Positions 58,736 to 64,000 of a DNA stretch of 64,000 nucleotides are shown here, piece after piece (position 1 is the first letter of the stretch; every line of letters begins with the position of its first letter). This DNA is from Anaeramoeba flamelloides (lineage: Eukaryota > Metamonada > Anaeramoebidae), in the NCBI GenBank assembly GCA_027625915.1, contig JANTQA010000033.1:868001-932000 (forward strand), read 5' to 3'. The notes beneath the pieces are model-generated. The model was not told the origin of the DNA, did not search any database, and saw nothing but the letters and a program-made list of their open reading frames with translations. The position numbers and the translations under genes were made by a program.

Positions 58736-59925
58736 TTATCTTATATTTTTTTAGTGATGAAAATTGGTGGGTATTATTTTCTTTTTGATCAAAAAAAATT
58801 GTTTTTATAACTTTTTTAATCTTAAGAAAATTTCGAACAAAATTGAAAACATATAAATCTATTTGACTGTTTAAAAAATTATTTGTACCCTTTTCTTATT
58901 TCTATTTTTTTTTATTAAAATTGGTCGTAGATTGCTTTCTCCAAAAAACAGTGCTTTTTTTTTTTTTCATTTTTTGAAAATATTTCATCAAATGTTTTTG
59001 AAATAAATATATAAATCATTGATTCAATTGGTATTAATATTAAAATTGATTCGTTAATTGTCAATTAATGAATAACTTCACTAAAAAATATGATTATTAT
59101 GAAATTTAAAAAAAAATTCCCCACTTTTTTGGAAATACTTTGTGTGTGTGTAAATGTGTATGTGTGATGTATGTGTTTTTATGACCTCTTGTGATTCTAA
59201 TATAATTTAATTTGATGTAAAAACATTTTTCAAAAAAATAAAAATACTAATGGGTATAACATTTTAAAATACTATTTTCAATATTAAACCCTCTCTAAAA
59301 ATTAAAAAAATGCCCAATACCTAAACATCATTTTAAATATTGTTACTCACCTTAATAATAAATTGAAATATATATATATATATCCTTTAGTATTCAAGAA
59401 CAATTAAAAATTAAATCTAATTTGTAATTTGCTTTTAAATCATTCTAAATCTAAAAAAACTCAATATTTTAAAAATTAAAAAACAATAAAAATTAAAAAT
59501 TAAAAAAATTAAATCACAATTTTTGAAATGAGCATTTCAGATTTTTTATTACTGAACTTTCACTGAAAAAAAGTTGAACAAGAAGATTCTTTATGAATAA
59601 TTCAATTCATTTTAAAAGACATAGATAGTCTCAATTTTAATAGTGTTTATTTGTCTTTTCGAAGATCTTTTTTTTTTTCCACATGATCTTTTGGAAAAAA
59701 AATAAAATTTTTCAAAGAAATCAAAAAAGAAAAATAAAAAGAAAAGAAAAACTAAAATTTTACAAAATTAGAAAAAATGAATCTGATCCCAAAAATTTGA
59801 AAATATTTTTTTGAGAAGAATACTGGAACAAACGCTCCAAACAACATCCATTAACATTATAAAGTGAGTCAAAATTTTTGAAATCTAGTTTAGATGTATC
59901 GATGAATGGATATGAATTAAAACCT

Positions 59926-61725
59926 TTAATTATTTTCATTCTTGTTCTTATTTCTCATTAAGAAATGCAATTGCTCCGTTAATTCAAAACCATTCATTTG
60001 GTAATATTCAGGGAATTCACTCAGTTCTTGATACATATTTGTAATATCTTCATCGGCAGTTAATATCAACATATTTCGATATATAAATTTCAAAAAGCAT
60101 TCAATATTTTCTAAAGAAAAATTTGAAAAGTTTTTGACATTTTTCAAATTCTCTGAATCCATTTTGAACATTTTCTTAAATAATTGTGATCTTGCAGCTA
60201 ACATAAATTTATGAACTGGCAATTCGACATAATAATCTTCTTCTTCGTCGTCGTCATCACTTTCGGCATCCTCTTTGCTTCCCTCATCCTCATCCTCATC
60301 ATCATCTTCTTCATCATCATCATCGTCCTTCACGAGTAATTTAAAATCGCAATTAATACTTTGAGAAAATAATTGGTAAATATCGTTACGAAAATTGATC
60401 CAATTATTGACAGGATCGATTGTTAACTCTAATTTTTTTAAGATTTTTGCTAAATCTTCATTATCGGAATCTCCAATATTCTTGTAATTGCCACAATAAA
60501 TAACGGACAATAATTTATCTACGAATAGCTTATTATTGGATGTAATAATTTTTTCCATTTCCACGATTGGCTCCTTAATTTTGATTCTTGCAGAAAGCAG
60601 TGCCGAATGTAAATTGTATTTGTAGTTATCTGTTGAAACCATGGCAACATCACTGGCGACTTGGTTGTCCTGTAATAGAGATTTCAAATCCTGCTGTAAG
60701 CCGTCTCCAAATTTGATCTTGATCATATCATCATATCTCTCCCAAGCAAAGTTTTTTTGGTACGCACCAGCGTAAATGTAAAAAACATAACGGTCGGGAT
60801 CTACTAACACACTATGGTAAGCACGCTTTAAGATTAGTTGATCATTGTTTTGTGTTTGCTGCTCCTTTTTTTCGTCAAGCAAAACATTGTCCCAGATCTT
60901 TCCAAATCTGTAATCAATTTGTTTCCAAATGTGGCTCTCCAGATCAAAAGCCCAAAAATCTACAAATTCCTGGTTTGAGTTGCCACCCACGACAAGTAAA
61001 TACTGATCCCAAATGCAAGACGCGCAACCAAGCCTCTTTTCTGGTTTGCTGCTCCCCTTATTTTCAATTTTGCTCCATGTGCGCTTTTCAAGATCAAAGC
61101 ACCAAATATCATCAACAGATTCGCTGTTTGAGGACCTTCCGCCATAGACATATAGGCACCCTTTGTAATGGTTCATCGTCAAAAAGACCTGGGGCTGGAT
61201 GTTGGTTGTGGAATTGTAAGTGACACTTTCCCAGTTGAAGGTGCTTTGCTTATCGTTGATCACCGACAAGTCGATCCGTGACATTTTGTCTGTAAACTCG
61301 TTGCGGTTGCTTTCGCCCCCACAGATGTACCACCACTTGCCAATTAGGCAAGAGTCAAGCTGGGAGGTGCCTTCTGGCGGAGTGCCAACTGCACTCAGCT
61401 TTGTCCATTTCAACGTTTTCAAATCTAAAACATGGAAGTCACGCTTAGGGTTGCCATCGTAGCCTCCATAAGCAAACATTTTGTCCTCATAGATACACGA
61501 AGTAGGGTTTGATCTTGGTGTTGGCGCAGTACCGCTCGTTTCTAAATTCACCCACTTATGTGTTTCGGGATCAAACTGTTCAACATCGTTGTATCTTAAC
61601 TCTGACGATTCGTTGCCAGCAAAGACTAGAATTTTCCCATTGTACCAATGCAAGTTTGTATAACACCTTTTTTTGGGTTTCCTCCCATTAGGAATTAGAT
61701 CTTCAGCAATCCAAAAGGTGTTCAT
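59926..61725 (-). CDS. Kelch-repeat and BTB domain protein
   Basis: Single exon, 599 residues, ATG at 61,725, TAA at 59,926. Kelch beta-propeller at about 20-330, at least five blades recognisable by GG and the later Trp: MFAYGGYDG...LKWTKL, WWYICGGES, LYVYGGRSS...RTWSKI, YLLVVGGNS...HIWKQI. A first, degenerate BTB-like segment (about 345-440, ASDVAMVSTDNYKYNLHSAL) precedes a second BTB (about 455-565, CDFKLLVKD...VHKFMLAARSQLFKKMF, FLKFIYRN). The second BTB is interrupted by an insert of about 35 mostly Asp/Glu residues (coding bases about 60,237-60,330) between its first strand and the HKFML helix. Kelch-BTB proteins often act as cullin-3 adaptors; propeller before BTB with tandem BTBs is the LZTR1-like order rather than the BTB-BACK-kelch order. 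Substrate unknown. Confidence 0.9.
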   Translation of the reverse strand: MNTFWIAEDLIPNGRKPKKRCYTNLHWYNGKILVFAGNESSELRYNDVEQFDPETHKWVNLETSGTAPTPRSNPTSCIYEDKMFAYGGYDGNPKRDFHVLDLKTLKWTKLSAVGTPPEGTSQLDSCLIGKWWYICGGESNRNEFTDKMSRIDLSVINDKQSTFNWESVTYNSTTNIQPQVFLTMNHYKGCLYVYGGRSSNSESVDDIWCFDLEKRTWSKIENKGSSKPEKRLGCASCIWDQYLLVVGGNSNQEFVDFWAFDLESHIWKQIDYRFGKIWDNVLLDEKKEQQTQNNDQLILKRAYHSVLVDPDRYVFYIYAGAYQKNFAWERYDDMIKIKFGDGLQQDLKSLLQDNQVASDVAMVSTDNYKYNLHSALLSARIKIKEPIVEMEKIITSNNKLFVDKLLSVIYCGNYKNIGDSDNEDLAKILKKLELTIDPVNNWINFRNDIYQLFSQSINCDFKLLVKDDDDDEEDDDEDEDEGSKEDAESDDDDEEEDYYVELPVHKFMLAARSQLFKKMFKMDSENLKNVKNFSNFSLENIECFLKFIYRNMLILTADEDITNMYQELSEFPEYYQMNGFELTEQLHFLMRNKNKNENN

Positions 61726-62245
61726 AATTTTTCGGTATTAAAATATAAAGTGTTTGATAAAAAATGTAAAAAATGATTTGGATTCCAACCACAAACAGAA
61801 ACATGTTTTTGTTTCAAGAATTGTAAAAGTTAAAACTTTACTTGAAATTATAGATATTTTTGTGATTGTTCTTCCCACAAATTAAAAGCCCTAAATTCCC
61901 GGATTAATTTAAAAACCCTTCAAACTTCTCATGATAAAAAAATTTCTCTTTTCAAATTAAATTTGACACTTTACCCTTCTGTTTGAGCAAGCAACAAAGG
62001 TATTTTGAAGACTTTTTTTTCTCCCTTTTTTACAGCAGAATTTTGTGTAACACAAAGGTTAACGATTTCAATGGAGTTCTCTCCTTTTTGGAGTCCACTT
62101 TTGGGTGTGCTGTATTCTTTTTGGAAAGCTGACTGTTTCTTTTCAAAAAAAAAGGTGCTTTTTATAAAATATTTATTGAGTCTGGATTACTTTTTTATCA
62201 TGCTGAATCAGAGACAAAAAGAAATAAATAGTTTTTGTTTCGGCT
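61726..62245. other. 5' flank of kelch-BTB gene; unexplained GC-richer patch
   Basis: 62,000-62,240 is richer in G/C than typical intergenic DNA and holds a 94-codon plus-strand frame (GVLYSFWKADCFF, MLNQRQKEINSF). I recognise no domain and no splice sites that would join it to anything. Confidence 0.3.
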
Positions 62246-62246
62246 C

Positions 62247-62318
62247 AGTCAGTTCCACTTTTAAGTCACAAAGTTTGAATAAAATTTAAGGTACAAAAAA
62301 TCTCAAATTAAGGAAGAA
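62247..62318. mobile_element. Palindromic MITE, left half only
   Basis: CAGTCAGTTCCACTTTTAAG begins a left arm that continues to AATCTCAAATTAAGG and then breaks off. The right arm is missing. Confidence 0.7.
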
Positions 62319-62389
62319 AGTACTTTTTTCCATTATGAAAAATTTTAATCCTGTGAGAACAATCATGAAAAATTATTTTTTGACTGTCA

Positions 62390-62790
62390 CCAGATAATGA
62401 AACTTTGAGACCAAAATACCATTCACTGTTTTATTTGGTGTCAATAAAACGAACCTAAATAACTTAAATCTATAATTTTTCAATTTTTCGGATTTTTTTT
62501 GATTAAATTTTTGGTTTTATTAAATTTGGTTTTGGTTTATAATCTGTTTATGGGTAAGCTTGAAATTATTCAAAGAGTAAACCAAAAAAATATACCCCAA
62601 AAAGGTGTATATTTGAAACAAATATTCTTTTAGAAGACCAAACACGAAAGATCACCTTTCCAAATAAATTGGTTAAAATCAAGAATTAAATGATAACAAT
62701 CAATCAAAGTCTATTTTTGAAGATTTGTTTTCTTTATCTTCTTAATTTGTATGAAGCCAAACAATTTAAAAACTTGAATTTCTCATTCCA
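62390..62790 (+). repeat. Interspersed repeat R1, copy 2
   Basis: Colinear with 5,960-6,420: GAGACCAAAATACCATTCAC, TGATTAAATTTTTGGTTTTA, CAAAGAGTAAACCAAAAAAA, AGACCAAACACGAAAGATCA, TTTATCTTCTTAATTTG. Confidence 0.7.
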
Positions 62791-63747
62791 TTACTATTTA
62801 TTCTTATTTTACAAAACCTTTTTTTGACATATTTACTGTAGCCAATATAAAACCTGCAAAAAAATTTAATCGGTGTTTCAAAATAAAAAGCGTGTTTTTT
62901 TGTTATAGAAGACCTATACATTAATCAATCAAAGAAACTTATAATAAACCCTAAAAAAATATGATATTGATTTCTTAAAGTTTGATTATTAAAAATTAAA
63001 TTCTAAAAATAAAGGATGAAATTGTAAAATTTATCTCAAAAAAAAGAGTAAACTTTTAAGAAAATTTTATAATCAAAAAAAACAAAAAAATTCAAAAAAA
63101 TTGAGAATATTATGAAAAATTTTTAACTTTTTACATTAATAATTTAAAATTTACTTGTACCTACAATGAGTTTATCTTCAAAATTGATTTGAACTATATT
63201 TTTACATAGGTATATGATTGGGTATAATTGATTGTATCTTAAAAAGAAGACAAAAAAAGCCAGGGGTATTATTTTAGACACTACCAACCTGAAAAAGTTA
63301 CATTGAAGATTTCAAGGTATGTCATAACTATTACCTTCATTAACCTTTCATCTTTGTTAATAAAGTTTATTTACAATATAATCAACATTTCAGTAATTAA
63401 TAATCTTGAAGTTGTTGTATGAATTTTTGTTATTAGAACCATTAGGATTTTTAAAAGTCTCTGGCTGAGATAAAAGGTTACAGTTTTGGGATAAAAAAAT
63501 TTAAAGAGATCTGACAATGAATTAGAGTTAAATTCAACTTTTGGACTATTTATTTAAATTGATAATAACTAATAGTTTTGAAAATACACTACCTATTTAG
63601 AAAAAATGAAAATATTAGAGAATATATTAATGATGATAAATATCCCACATAATAAATATTCTATTATTCAAGTGAATAAAGTAAAAATCATATCGATTTT
63701 CCTCTATACTTTCCAATTCTGGAAAACCTAACAACATTTACATACAT
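62791..63747. other. Intergenic; inverted repeat R3 copy at 63,320-63,480
   Basis: TTAATAAAGTTTATTTACAA and AATAATCTTGAAG are the reverse complement of R3 landmarks seen at 11.0 and 21.4 kb. TTCTGGAAAACCTAACAAC near 63,717 resembles a LINE 3' palindrome arm. No gene. Confidence 0.4.
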
Positions 63748-63954
63748 GTTTATTAGAACCAGTCCCACTTGTAAAAAAACAAACTTTCATTGTAATTTAA
63801 TCGACAGAAAATATTCCAAATTAAATTACAAAATTCTGATTTTAATAAATAATCTGAGTTAAAAAAATTTTCTAAAAAGGTGTATTAATTTGGAATTTTT
63901 TTAGTGTCTTGGTTTTTGTTGAAAGTTTATGTGTTTAAATTAGACTAACTGTAT
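63748..63954. mobile_element. Palindromic MITE, degraded copy 8
   Basis: Left CCAGTCCCACTTGTAAA, right TGTGTTTAAATTAGACTAAC and GTA; inner arms still pair (AAACTTTCATTG / GTTGAAAGTTT). Old copy of the 2.7-kb family. Confidence 0.6.
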
Positions 63955-64000
63955 TTAATTTTTTAATTCTGAAATTACAGAGTTTATTTCTAGTTTTTTA

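Overview
The window is very AT-rich nuclear DNA of a eukaryotic protist. Protein genes are sparse islands, less AT-rich than the intergenic DNA, which holds poly-A/T runs, (TA)n tracts and short transposable elements. Introns are GT-AG, the standard genetic code fits every gene read here, and proteins carry Asn-, Gln- and Lys-rich inserts. Eight confident genes in 64 kb, one intron of 8.4 kb and many element copies argue against the compact Dictyostelium genome despite similar composition. The amoeboid-style gene set (Spg1-type GTPase, fimbrin, kelch-BTB) would suit an anaerobic amoeba such as Anaeramoeba. That name is a guess, not a result.

Layout. 1-333: end of a TIR element. 1.7-2.1 kb: ribosomal protein eS28 (minus). 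2.7-5.4 kb: a cluster of palindromic Tc1/mariner-type MITEs. 4.5 kb: a possible tiny CxxC gene or first exon (minus). 5.8-11.8 kb: repeats. 11.9-15.8 kb: an eIF4G-like initiation factor (plus, 2 exons). 16-22.8 kb: repeats and elements. 22.9-35.8 kb: a complete beta-adaptin of a clathrin adaptor complex (plus, 4 exons); its second intron is 8,389 nt and contains a 1.5-kb TIR element, a MITE split by a LINE, and two LINE fragments with reverse transcriptase remains. 38.3-39.3 kb: a Spg1/Tem1-like GTPase (plus, 3 exons), followed by a textbook 5'-truncated LINE insertion. 41.5-41.8 kb: a possible small gene (minus). 42.4-43.6 kb: a bZIP transcription factor (minus, 2 exons) whose only visible intron is essentially one MITE. 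47.1-50.1 kb: a fimbrin-like protein with four CH domains behind a long coiled coil (minus, first exon not found), bracketed by two direct repeats of about 0.7 kb. 55.0-56.1 kb: a coiled-coil protein with a possible dynein-adaptor CC1 box (minus). 56.6-56.9 kb: a large foldback. 58.5-58.7 kb: a decayed BTB-type gene remnant. 59.9-61.7 kb: an intact kelch-BTB gene (minus).

No operon-like logic links the genes. By function they cover translation (eS28, eIF4G), vesicle coat (beta-adaptin), cell-division signalling (Spg1), actin bundling (fimbrin-like), transcription (bZIP) and probable adaptor or ubiquitin-ligase roles (kelch-BTB, coiled coil). The most striking observation is the bZIP intron. 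A TA-flanked MITE of about 163 bp supplies the 3' splice site at its own terminus, so the intron looks as if it was born by transposon insertion (an introner). No tRNA, rRNA, CRISPR, LTR element, Polinton or virus-like element was recognised.
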